A stretch of DNA of 34,100 bases, from positions 1 through 34,100 of the forward strand of contig PKYA01000059.1 of the NCBI GenBank assembly GCA_003133545.1. The letters are read 5' to 3'. The notes under the pieces were generated by a model. The model saw only the letters and a program-made list of their open reading frames with translations, was not told the DNA's origin and did no database searches. Source of the DNA: Acidimicrobiaceae bacterium. GTDB taxonomy: Bacteria; Actinomycetota; Acidimicrobiia; Acidimicrobiales; RAAP-2. The position numbers were made by a program, and so were the translations under genes. Shown here piece by piece: positions 15,727 through 23,389 of the stretch (its first letter is position 1; every line of letters starts with the position of its first letter).

Positions 15727-16179
15727 TCAGTGGGCGATCCAGGCATCGGGGTCGGCCGTCATCCGCTTCACGTGGGCCGGGAGGTTGCCCGCGATCACGT
15801 CGGCCAGGGAGACCTTCTCGAGGACCGAGCGGAGGCTGGCCCGCACGGCCACCCATACCAGTTGGAGGTTCTCCGCCGCCCCCTCGTAGCTGGTGAGCTC
15901 AGGCCGGTAGCCCCGCACCTCGGCCAGCGGGCCGTCCAGGGCGCGGATGACGTCGGCCATCGAGATCTCGTTCGCCCCCCGGGCCAGGCGATACCCGCCT
16001 TCGGCGCCCCGTTGGCTGGCCACGATGCCGGCCCGCCGCAGATCAGCCAGGATGGCGCCGAGGAACCGCGGGGGAAGGCCCTGCTCCCCTGCCAGGTACT
16101 CGGCGGTCTGCGGGGCGCCGGCGGCGGCCAGGGCGAGCAGTGCGCGGATGCCGTAGTCCACCTTGGCCGGGATGTGCAT
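15727..16179 (-). CDS. Rrf2 family transcriptional regulator without cysteines
   Basis: 150 residues. The winged-helix part (about 1-65) is typical of Rrf2: HIPAKVDYGIRALLALA, then TAEYLAGEQGLPPRFLGAIL, then GIVASQRGAEGGYRLAR. The middle region MADVIRALDGPLAEVRG also fits. In IscR, NsrR and RsrR-like members, cysteines or other ligands in the 90-110 region bind an Fe-S cluster. This protein contains no cysteine at all, so it cannot hold an IscR-type cluster, although other ligands or another signal are possible. ATG 16179 starts at the conserved N-terminus; the upstream in-frame extension to 16266 is unlike the family. Likely co-transcribed with the DinB-like gene and divergent from the HhH-GPD gene. 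Its target could be itself or the SUF genes 4 kb away. Confidence 0.88.
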   Translation of the reverse strand: MHIPAKVDYGIRALLALAAAGAPQTAEYLAGEQGLPPRFLGAILADLRRAGIVASQRGAEGGYRLARGANEISMADVIRALDGPLAEVRGYRPELTSYEGAAENLQLVWVAVRASLRSVLEKVSLADVIAGNLPAHVKRMTADPDAWIAH

Positions 16180-16237
16180 GGTGCGATTCTGCCTCGCCGG
16201 ACCCCAAAGGGCACGTATGGCGCCTGCGTCCCACGTG

Positions 16238-16254
16238 CCAATATTCCGATATGG
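16238..16254. promoter_or_regulatory. AT-rich inverted repeat at the Rrf2 / HhH-GPD divergence
   Basis: CCAATATTCCGATATGG contains ATAT-N4-ATAT flanked by CC and GG. It overlaps the HhH-GPD start codon and lies 59 bp upstream of the Rrf2 start. It is notably AT-rich for this DNA. A role as autoregulatory operator is only suggested by position. Confidence 0.3.
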
Positions 16255-16838
16255 CGAAAACGGCAATCCATCTGAGCGGTGACAAGGACGCGGACGCCCT
16301 CCTCAGCAAGGACCCGCTGGCCCTCCTCATCGGCATGGTCCTCGATCAGCAGATACCCCTCGAGCGTGCGTTCTGGGCACCCGCCGAGCTGGCCCGGCGG
16401 ATGGGCCGGCCGCTCGACGCCGCCACCATCGCGTCGATGGACCCGGAGAAATTTGCCGAGTTCTTCAAAGAGAGGCCCGCGCTGCACCGCTTTCCGGGCT
16501 CCATGGCGGCACGGGTGCAGGCGGTGTGCCACATCGTGGCCGACGAGTACGGCGGGAAGACCGCCGCGCTGTGGAGCAGACAGCCGGACGGCGACGCGCT
16601 CGTGCAGCGCCTGGCCACCCTGCCCGGTTTCGGGAAGCAGAAGGCGCGCATCTTCGGCGCCCTGCTCGGCAAGCAGCTGGGCGTGCAGCCAGCGGGTTGG
16701 CGCGCCGCCACCTCCCCCTTCGGCGCAGACGGCTCATACCTCTCCGTGGCGGACATCACCGATGCCGAGAGCCTGGCCAAGGTAAGGGCGCACAAGCAGG
16801 AGATGAAGGCAAGGGCCAAGGCACGCGCCGAGGCGTGA
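16251..16838 (+). CDS. HhH-GPD family protein (base-excision-repair-like)
   Basis: 195 residues. LLIGMVLDQQIPLERAFWAP (~25-44) and the helix-hairpin-helix segment LATLPGFGKQKARIFGALLG (~122-141) match the uncharacterised actinobacterial HhH-GPD family (TIGR03252 type). Canonical glycosylases place a catalytic Asp about 15-20 residues after the hairpin; here the following segment is QPAGWRAATSPFGADGSYLS, so the usual catalytic arrangement is not obvious. It probably binds DNA and may excise damaged bases, but activity is unproven. The C-terminus is a Lys/Ala/Arg-rich tail. ATG 16251 gives the family N-terminus. The stop codon overlaps the thiE start (GTGA), so the two are co-translated. Confidence 0.82.
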   Translation: MAKTAIHLSGDKDADALLSKDPLALLIGMVLDQQIPLERAFWAPAELARRMGRPLDAATIASMDPEKFAEFFKERPALHRFPGSMAARVQAVCHIVADEYGGKTAALWSRQPDGDALVQRLATLPGFGKQKARIFGALLGKQLGVQPAGWRAATSPFGADGSYLSVADITDAESLAKVRAHKQEMKARAKARAEA

Positions 16839-17479
16839 CGCCGCCGCGCGCCATCGCGGACTGCCGCCTCTACGTCTGCACACCCGACCGGGCCGATCTG
16901 GCCTCCTTCATCGCCGCCTGCATCAGCGGGGGCGTGGACGTCGTGCAGCTACGGGAGAAGAGCCTCGAGGCCAAGCCCCTCTTGGAACGGGCCCGGCTCG
17001 CCGCCGCGGTGTGCCGGGATCACGGGGTCCCGTTCATCCTCAACGACCGACCCGACCTGGCCCTCGAAGCCGGGGCCGACGGCGTCCACGTGGGGCAGGA
17101 GGACGCCCCTGTCGCTCTGGCCCGGCGCATCCTCGGGCCCGCTGCCATCGTCGGGCTCTCGACCCACAGCCCGGCCGACCTGGACGGCGCCACCGGGCCC
17201 GGCGGCACGGGGATCTCCTACATCTCGGCCGGGCCGGTCGAACCCACGCCGACGAAGCCGGGGCGCCCCGGCACCGGCCTCGACTACCTGGCGCTGGCAA
17301 CCGAGCGTTCCTCCCATCCCGTCTTCGTCACCGGCGGCGTCACCCCCGAGAGGATCCCCGCCCTGGCCGACGCGGGCGCCCGCCATTTCGTGGTGGTGCG
17401 CTACCTGACCGAGGCGCCGGATCCGGCGCGCGCCGCTCGGGCGCTGCGAGAAGCGATCGAGCGCGCCCTCCCCGCCTGA
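16835..17479 (+). CDS. thiE: Thiamine-phosphate synthase
   Basis: 214 residues, normal for ThiE. It joins HMP-pyrophosphate with thiazole phosphate to make thiamine monophosphate. Motifs: VVQLREKS (36-43), FILNDRPDLAL (68-78), ADGVHVGQEDAP (81-92), GLSTHS, and GPVEPTPTKPG, the phosphate/pyrophosphate-binding loop. The GTG start at 16835 overlaps the stop of the HhH-GPD gene by four bases. Thiamine diphosphate is the cofactor of AceE encoded nearby, a plausible but indirect link. No TPP riboswitch fits here because the upstream sequence is coding. Confidence 0.94.
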   Translation: MTPPRAIADCRLYVCTPDRADLASFIAACISGGVDVVQLREKSLEAKPLLERARLAAAVCRDHGVPFILNDRPDLALEAGADGVHVGQEDAPVALARRILGPAAIVGLSTHSPADLDGATGPGGTGISYISAGPVEPTPTKPGRPGTGLDYLALATERSSHPVFVTGGVTPERIPALADAGARHFVVVRYLTEAPDPARAARALREAIERALPA

Positions 17480-17515
17480 ACTTCGCCGCGGATACCGCGC
17501 CGCGCGGGAATGGCC

Positions 17516-18265
17516 TCAGCGCCGCCGTTCCAACCAGCCGACCAGGATGGCGATCACCCGGGGGTCGGCCCGCAGCCAGTGCCCGGCCCCGTAGATCACG
17601 CGCAGGTCGGACGGGCCCGTGGCAGCGTCCGAGAGCGCGCGTGCCTCGTCGATCGAGACGTCCGGGTCGTCGGCTCCGTGCACCACGAGCAGCGGGCGAC
17701 CCTGCAACAGCTCGGCGTCTTCTCGGGGATGGAAGGCCGAGAGCTCCGCGGCCCAGGCGTCCGGGTCGCTCGGATAGCCCGGCGTGCGCAGGACGCCCGA
17801 GCGGGCGCACCGCTCGACCAGCGCCCGGGGCTCCCGGGCCATCGCCCCGAGGTCCACCGGTGTGCCCAGGCAGGCCACCCCGGCCACGCGCTCGTCGTCG
17901 GCGGCCACGCGCAGGGCGAGCACGCCCCCGAGCCCGAAGCCGACCAGCCAGCGCCGGGCTTCGGCGGGCACCTCCGTGCCGATGACTCCACCGAGGTCGT
18001 CCAGCCAACCCTGGGCCGAGAAATCGCCTCCGGAGTCCCCGGCCCCCCGCAAGATCCCGGTGACGACCCGCTGCCCGGTCTCCCGGGTCAGGCGGTCGGC
18101 CAGGGACGGATAGGTCTGCGCCACATCGTGCGCGGACCCCCGCGCGCGCGGAAGGTCGTGGCACAGGACAACGTGGCCGCTCAGCGGCGCCCCCGGAGGG
18201 CTGGCGCTGGCGTAGGACCACAGCTCGCCCGCCGATCCGTGCAGGAGCCGGAAGGGCCCCGCCAC
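17516..18265 (-). CDS. Alpha/beta hydrolase-fold protein with Gly in place of the nucleophile Ser
   Basis: 249 residues with alpha/beta hydrolase layout. HVVLCHDLPRARGSAHD forms the first strand and oxyanion region, RRWLVGFGLGGVLALRVAAD (104-123) the nucleophile elbow, PLLVVHGADDPDVS the acid strand (D199/D200) and VIYGAGHWLRADPR the histidine loop (H229). The elbow reads G109-F-G111-L-G113, so the expected Ser/Cys/Asp nucleophile is Gly. Either the protein is not a classical hydrolase or it uses another residue. The GTG start at 18265 is preceded by two copies of ATGGCGATCTGA directly after the acyl-CoA dehydrogenase stop, so translation is probably coupled to that gene. Confidence 0.75.
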   Translation of the reverse strand: MAGPFRLLHGSAGELWSYASASPPGAPLSGHVVLCHDLPRARGSAHDVAQTYPSLADRLTRETGQRVVTGILRGAGDSGGDFSAQGWLDDLGGVIGTEVPAEARRWLVGFGLGGVLALRVAADDERVAGVACLGTPVDLGAMAREPRALVERCARSGVLRTPGYPSDPDAWAAELSAFHPREDAELLQGRPLLVVHGADDPDVSIDEARALSDAATGPSDLRVIYGAGHWLRADPRVIAILVGWLERRR

Positions 18266-18289
18266 TCAGATCGCCATTCAGATCGCCAT
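18266..18289 (-). repeat. Two tandem 12-bp units forming start-stop mini-ORFs
   Basis: Read on the minus strand after the dehydrogenase stop TAA (18292-18290): ATGGCGATCTGA, again ATGGCGATCTGA, then GTGGCGGGG, the start of the hydrolase. Each unit is a complete three-codon ORF (Met-Ala-Ile-stop) in the same frame as both flanking genes. Confidence 0.85.
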
Positions 18290-19405
18290 TTAGATGCCGA
18301 TGCGCTGTGCCAGGAGCTCGCGGTGGTAGGCCGGATCGCCGAGGAGGAGCTCCGAGGACTTGGCCCGCTTGAAGTACAGGTGCGCCGGGTGCTCCCACGT
18401 GAAGCCGATGCCGCCGTGGATCTGGATGTTCTCGGCCGCGGCGTGGAAGTACGCCTCCGAGCAGTAGGACTTGGACAGGCTGGCCACCACGGGCAGCTCG
18501 TCGGAGTCCTCGGCCGCCGCCCAGGCGGCGTAGTAGGCGGCTGATTTGGCCGACTCCACTTCGAGCAACATGTCGGCGCACTTGTGCTTGATGGCCTGGA
18601 AGCTGCCGATGGGCCGACCGAACTGGATCCGCGTCTTGGCGTACTCGACCGAGGCGTCGAGCACCCGTTGCGCGCCACCGACCTGCTCGGCGGCCAGGGC
18701 CACGGCGGCCAGGTCGAGGGTCTTGGACAACCCGGGCTCGGCTCCGCCGTCGGTGCCGATCAACCAGGCTGAGGTGCCCGAGAATTCGAGGCGGGCCTGC
18801 TTGCGCGTCTGGTCCATCGTGGGCAGCGGGGTACGGGTCAGCCCGTCGGCGTCCCCCTTCACCCCGAACAGCGACACGCCCTTGGCGGTCCGGGCCGCGA
18901 CGACGATCAGGTTGGCGGTGTGGCCGTCGAGCACGAACATCTTGTGACCGTTGAGGACCCAGCCGTCGCCGCTCTGCTCGGCCTGGCATTCGATCCCGCC
19001 GAAGTCCCAGCGGCCGTTGTCCTCGGTGATGGCCAGCGTGCCGATCGTCTCTCCCGAGGCGATCCCGGGGAGGAGGTACTTCTTGGCACCGTCGTCGCCC
19101 GAGGTCAGCACGGCGTTGGCCGCCAGGGCGACCGAGGAGAAGAACGGGGCGCACAGCAGCGCGGCGCCCATCTCTTCGAGCACCACGACGAGCTCCACAT
19201 AGGAGAAGCCCGAGCCACCGAACTCCTCGGGGATGGTCAGGGACTGCAACCCGAGCTGGTCGGCCATCTGGCTCCACACGGCTGGGTCGTAGCCCTCGGT
19301 GGTCTCCATCAAGCGGCGCACCTCTGTCTCCGGGGACTTCTCGGCCAAGAACCTGCGTACCGAAGTGCGCAGCTCCTCCTGCTCGTCACTGAAGGCGAAA
19401 TTCAT
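18290..19405 (-). CDS. Acyl-CoA dehydrogenase family protein
   Basis: 371 residues. The N-terminal helical domain begins FAFSDEQEELRTSVRRFLAE; the middle shows IPEEFGGSGFSYVELVVVLEEMG and GTLAITEDNGRWDFGG at the FAD/substrate site; the C-terminal domain shows YAKTRIQFGRPIGSFQAIKHKCADM and IQIHGGIGFTWEHPAHLYFKRA. It should oxidise an acyl-CoA to the enoyl-CoA with FAD, passing electrons to ETF. The set of motifs recalls mycobacterial FadE proteins, some of which work as alpha2beta2 pairs where one subunit lacks the catalytic base; I could not place the catalytic Glu with confidence. GAGGGAG about 9 nt upstream supports ATG 19405. The hydrolase gene follows 24 nt downstream. Confidence 0.9.
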   Translation of the reverse strand: MNFAFSDEQEELRTSVRRFLAEKSPETEVRRLMETTEGYDPAVWSQMADQLGLQSLTIPEEFGGSGFSYVELVVVLEEMGAALLCAPFFSSVALAANAVLTSGDDGAKKYLLPGIASGETIGTLAITEDNGRWDFGGIECQAEQSGDGWVLNGHKMFVLDGHTANLIVVAARTAKGVSLFGVKGDADGLTRTPLPTMDQTRKQARLEFSGTSAWLIGTDGGAEPGLSKTLDLAAVALAAEQVGGAQRVLDASVEYAKTRIQFGRPIGSFQAIKHKCADMLLEVESAKSAAYYAAWAAAEDSDELPVVASLSKSYCSEAYFHAAAENIQIHGGIGFTWEHPAHLYFKRAKSSELLLGDPAYHRELLAQRIGI

Positions 19406-19509
19406 GCGAGGGCTCCCTCTGCCTAGTTGCGTTCTGCCTGCGTCAAGGGGTGTCTACCAGAACCGGAGGGCCGCGACCAGAAGGGCCCCCGTTGTGACAC
19501 GCTGGGGTG

Positions 19510-20127
19510 ATGGGACAACTGGAGAAGATCTGGAGCGATGCAGCGGCCGAAGTCCACCAGATAGTGGTGGGCCCGATGGACAACAACGTCTACATAATCC
19601 GTTGCCGCCGATCGGGAGAGGCGCTGCTCATCGATGCGGCCAACGAGCACGAGGCGCTGCTCGAGATCTGCACCAACCTCGGCGTCCGACAGGTGGTCGA
19701 GACGCACGGCCACTGGGACCACATCCAGGCGGTTCCCGCCGTGCGCGACGCCGGCATCTCCGTGGCGGTGACCGAGGCGGACGCCGGAATGTTGCCCAGC
19801 TACGACCTCATCCTCACCGACGAGGAGCAACTCAGCGTCGGTGACCTGCGCATTCGCACCGTGGCCACGCCCGGGCACACCCCCGGCTCCATTTGCTTCG
19901 CCGTCGAGGGGACTCCGCTGCTCTTCAGCGGCGACACGCTCTTCCCGGGCGGTCCGGGCAACACGGGCTTCGAGGGCGGCGACTTCGCGTCGATCATCAC
20001 CTCCATCGAGCGGCGGATCTTCGCCGCCTTCGACCCCGACACGGTGGTACTCCCGGGCCACGGCGTGGCCACCACGGTGGGCAACGAGTCCCCCCACCTG
20101 CAGGAATGGGTCGACCGTGGCTGGTAG
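19510..20127 (+). CDS. MBL-fold (glyoxalase II-like) hydrolase
   Basis: 205 residues. Metal ligands of the metallo-beta-lactamase fold are clear: THGHWDH (~65-71), TPGHTPGS (~118-125), SGDTLFPGG (~140-148) and LPGHG (~183-187). Family members hydrolyse thioesters such as hydroxyacyl-thiols, among other substrates. In an actinobacterium a mycothiol conjugate is possible but not shown. GTG 19507 lies directly before ATG 19510, so the start is uncertain by one codon. It is divergent from the acyl-CoA dehydrogenase across about 104 bp and is followed after 48 bp by the sufC operon in the same direction. Confidence 0.88.
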   Translation: MGQLEKIWSDAAAEVHQIVVGPMDNNVYIIRCRRSGEALLIDAANEHEALLEICTNLGVRQVVETHGHWDHIQAVPAVRDAGISVAVTEADAGMLPSYDLILTDEEQLSVGDLRIRTVATPGHTPGSICFAVEGTPLLFSGDTLFPGGPGNTGFEGGDFASIITSIERRIFAAFDPDTVVLPGHGVATTVGNESPHLQEWVDRGW

Positions 20128-20145
20128 CCCCGGGGCCTGTACGCA

Positions 20146-20170
20146 ATACCTGACCAAAACGGTAGGCTTT
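20146..20170 (+). promoter_or_regulatory. IscR/Rrf2 type-1-like operator overlapping the sufC promoter
   Basis: The 25 bases read ATACCTGAC, CAAAAC, GGTAGGCTTT. Against the enterobacterial IscR type-1 consensus as I remember it (ATASYYGAC, TRWWWY, AGTCRRSTAT) 21 of 25 positions agree, including the spaced dyad. The right half contains TAGGCT (20163-20168), a TANNNT -10 only 7 nt before the sufC GTG start. Binding here should block transcription. The consensus comes from proteobacteria, so the match needs testing in this phylum. Confidence 0.65.
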
Positions 20171-20175
20171 TAGGC

Positions 20176-20924
<749 letters not shown>

Positions 20925-20928
<4 letters not shown>

Positions 20929-22169
20929 CGGCGGCCACCCCTTTGAACGTCGAGGCGCTCCGCAAGGACTTCCCGCTCCTGACGCGCACCGTGCACGACC
21001 GCCCGATCGTGTACCTCGATTCGGCCTCCTCTGCGCTCCAGCCGCACGCCGTCATCAACGCCATGGCGGACTACTACGCCACCACGCACGCCAACGTGCA
21101 CCGCGGCGTCTACGCCACCGCCGAGGAGTCCACCTACCTGTTCGAGAAGACCCGCCTGGTGGTGGGGCGCTTCATCGGCGCGCCGGAGCCGGAGCACGAG
21201 ATCGTCTTCACCAAGAACACCACCGAGTCGCTCAACCTCGTGGCGCACACGTGGGCCCGCGCCAATCTCGGGCCGAACGACCGGATCTTGCTGACCGAGA
21301 TGGAGCACCACTCCAACATCGTCCCGTGGCTGATGCTGGCCGAAGAGGTCGGCCTCGAGGTGCGCTACATACCCGTCGAGGGAGGGGGTCGCCTCGACCT
21401 GAGTGACCTGCCCAGCCTCATCGATGGAGTGAAACTCGTCGGGCTCTCGGCCATGTCCAACGTCTTGGGCACCATCACCCCGGTGGCGGAGATCACCGCG
21501 GTGGCCCACGACGCCGGCGCCGTGGTCGTCGTCGACGGGGCGCAACTGGTGCCCCATGCCCCCGTCGCGGTGACCGCGCTGGGGGCGGACTTCCTGGCCT
21601 TCTCGGCCCACAAGATGATGGGCCCGACGGGGCTGGGCGTGCTGTGGGCGCGCCGGGCCCTGCTCGATGCCATGCCCCCGTTCATGGGCGGCGGCGGGAT
21701 GATCCTCGACGTGAAGCTCGACTCGTTCCGCGCCGCGCCACCGCCGGCCCGCTTCGAGGCGGGCACGCCCCCGATCGCCGAGGCCGTGGGACTCTCGGCC
21801 GCCGTGGACTACCTGAGCGACATCGGCATGGACCGCATACGCGCCCACGAGTTCGCCCTCACCAACCACGCGCTGGCGCGCCTGGACGAGAAGCTCGGCA
21901 GCGACTGCCGGATCTTCGGGCCTCCGGCCGGCGACGACCGCGGCGGCGTGATCTCCCTGGCCTACCGCGACATCCACGCACACGACCTGGCACAGGTCCT
22001 GGACCAGTTCGGCGTCTGCGTGCGCCCCGGGCATCACTGCGCCAAGCCCCTCATGCGCAAGCTCGGGGTCCAAGCGACCGCCCGAGCCTCATTGTCCCTG
22101 TTCAGCGACGAGCACGACATCGAAGTCCTGATTGAGGGGTTGGTCGAAGCCGGTAGATTGTTCGGGTGA
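20925..22169 (+). CDS. sufS: SufS cysteine desulfurase
   Basis: 414 residues, class II cysteine desulfurase. It takes sulfur from cysteine with PLP and passes it to SufU. PLP lysine K230 lies in FLAFSAHKMMGPTG, the active-site persulfide cysteine C372 in RPGHHCAKPLM, and the substrate/PLP region TEMEHHSNIVPW at 124-135. The ATG at 20925 overlaps the sufC stop (ATGA), and its own stop overlaps the sufU start (GTGA), so the three genes are tightly coupled. Confidence 0.96.
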
Positions 22170-22651
22170 GTTCAGACTTCGACGATCTGTACCGGGAGAT
22201 CATCCTCGACCACTACAGGTCGCCCCGCAACCGGGGAGAACTCGAGTCCCCGCCGGCCCACCGGGTCGAGGGTTTCAACCCGCTGTGCGGCGACGAGGTG
22301 GTCGTCAGCCTGCTGGTCGAGGACGGCAAGCTCTCCGATCTGAAGATCGGCGGCTCCGGGTGCTCCATCAGCCAGTCCTCCGCGTCACTGATGTCGTCCG
22401 CCGTCAAGGGCAAGCCGCTCGACGAGGTGCTCCAGCTCATCCACACCTTCAAGGGGATGATGTCGATCCACGAGGCCCACCTCGGCAAGGACGGCGAGGC
22501 CGCCGAGCCCGAAGTGATCGATCTCGACGAGCTGGGCGAGCTGGCCGCCCTCCAGGGCGTGGTGAAGTTCCCGGTCCGCATCAAGTGCGCCACGCTCAGC
22601 TGGAACGCCCTGGCGCAAGGGCTCGACGAGGTGGCGGCCGAAGCCTCATGA
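22166..22651 (+). CDS. sufU: SufU sulfurtransferase / zinc-binding partner of SufS
   Basis: 161 residues. SufU accepts persulfide sulfur from SufS and relays it to the SufBCD scaffold. The zinc/sulfur ligands are present: C41 and D43 in NPLCGDEV, C66 in GSGCSISQSSASLM, and C141 in RIKCATLSWNAL. The extra segment between the second and third Cys is the one that separates SufU from IscU. The GTG start overlaps the sufS stop. The 3' end has been duplicated: the last 20 bp, including the stop, are repeated directly downstream (22652-22671). Confidence 0.95.
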   Translation: MSSDFDDLYREIILDHYRSPRNRGELESPPAHRVEGFNPLCGDEVVVSLLVEDGKLSDLKIGGSGCSISQSSASLMSSAVKGKPLDEVLQLIHTFKGMMSIHEAHLGKDGEAAEPEVIDLDELGELAALQGVVKFPVRIKCATLSWNALAQGLDEVAAEAS

Positions 22652-22716
22652 TGGCGGCCGAAGCCTCCTGACATGGTCGCCGTCTGACATGGTCGCCGTC
22701 TGACATGGTCGCCGTC
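22632..22716 (+). repeat. Nested tandem duplications between sufU and the Rv2466c-like gene
   Basis: First a 20-bp unit, TGGCGGCCGAAGCCTCNTGA, occurs at 22632-22651 (end of sufU) and 22652-22671. Then a 16-bp unit, CATGGTCGCCGTCTGA, occurs at 22672-22687 and 22688-22703, with a third partial copy (22704-22716) that is the real gene start. The two full 16-bp units each contain ATG GTC GCC GTC TGA, a four-codon ORF identical to the first four codons of the following gene. Confidence 0.9.
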
Positions 22717-23373
22717 GAGGTGTTCGTGGATCCGAGTTGCCCCTGGGCGTGGATCACGTCCCGCTGGGTCAAAGAAGTGGCGCCGTCACGGGGACTCGAC
22801 GTCACCTGGCGCTCGTACTGCCTCGAGATCCGCGACGACTATGACGTCGCTCCCACCATGCCGGCCGAGCGCCGGCAGACTGCGCTGGCGGCGCATGCGC
22901 TCTCGCACCGCATGCTGCGCATCTTCGAGGCGGCCCGTGCCGGTAGCGGGGAAGATGCCGTCGATGCGCTCTACGCCGCTTGGGGCCGGGTGTTCTTCGC
23001 GGACGTCCGGCATGCCTACGACACTCTGGCGGCCGGAGGCGACGACGCCCTCCTCTCGGCTTGCATCGAGGAAAGCGGCCTGCAAAGCGGCGGGGCCTCC
23101 GACCTGCTCGGCGCCGCCGACGACGCCAAGTGGGACGCACCGATCGTCGACGCGATGGACGTCGCCTACGCCTTCGGCGGCCCCAAGACCCAGACGCCCA
23201 CGATCGTCGTCCGCTCCACGCCCCCCTACGGGTTCAAAGGGCCGGTGATGGCACCCGCCCCCACCGGGGACGCCGGCCTGCGCCTCTGGGATGCCATCAC
23301 CGTCATCGCGGGCGAGCCAGGGTTCTTCGAGATCACACGCCCGCGCGTCAATCCGCCGCGCACCACAGCGTGA
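22705..23373 (+). CDS. DsbA-family protein, mycothiol-dependent Rv2466c-like
   Basis: 222 residues with thioredoxin-like/DsbA fold. VEVFVDPSCPWAWITSRWVKEVA (4-26) is the hallmark of the Rv2466c group, whose mycobacterial member is a mycothiol-dependent reductase. The active-site motif here is C12-P-W-A15: the second Cys of the CPWC form is missing, which suggests a monothiol mechanism with mycothiol. The cis-Pro region is TQTPTIVV (~171-178). ATG 22705 is the third of three tandem ATGGTCGCCGTC copies; the first two run straight into TGA. There is no Shine-Dalgarno, so how ribosomes choose the third start is unclear. It follows sufU on the same strand and could share its transcript. Confidence 0.85.
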   Translation: MVAVEVFVDPSCPWAWITSRWVKEVAPSRGLDVTWRSYCLEIRDDYDVAPTMPAERRQTALAAHALSHRMLRIFEAARAGSGEDAVDALYAAWGRVFFADVRHAYDTLAAGGDDALLSACIEESGLQSGGASDLLGAADDAKWDAPIVDAMDVAYAFGGPKTQTPTIVVRSTPPYGFKGPVMAPAPTGDAGLRLWDAITVIAGEPGFFEITRPRVNPPRTTA

Positions 23374-23389
23374 TGAGGCCGTCACGTCT

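Noticed and set aside
16780-16840. TPP riboswitch before thiE
   Set aside because: thiE starts inside the stop codon of the preceding gene; no noncoding leader exists.
17340-19277. 645-codon minus-strand frame across thiE, the hydrolase and part of the acyl-CoA dehydrogenase
   Set aside because: It crosses three well supported genes in the wrong frame and is almost entirely Arg/Gly/Pro/Ala.
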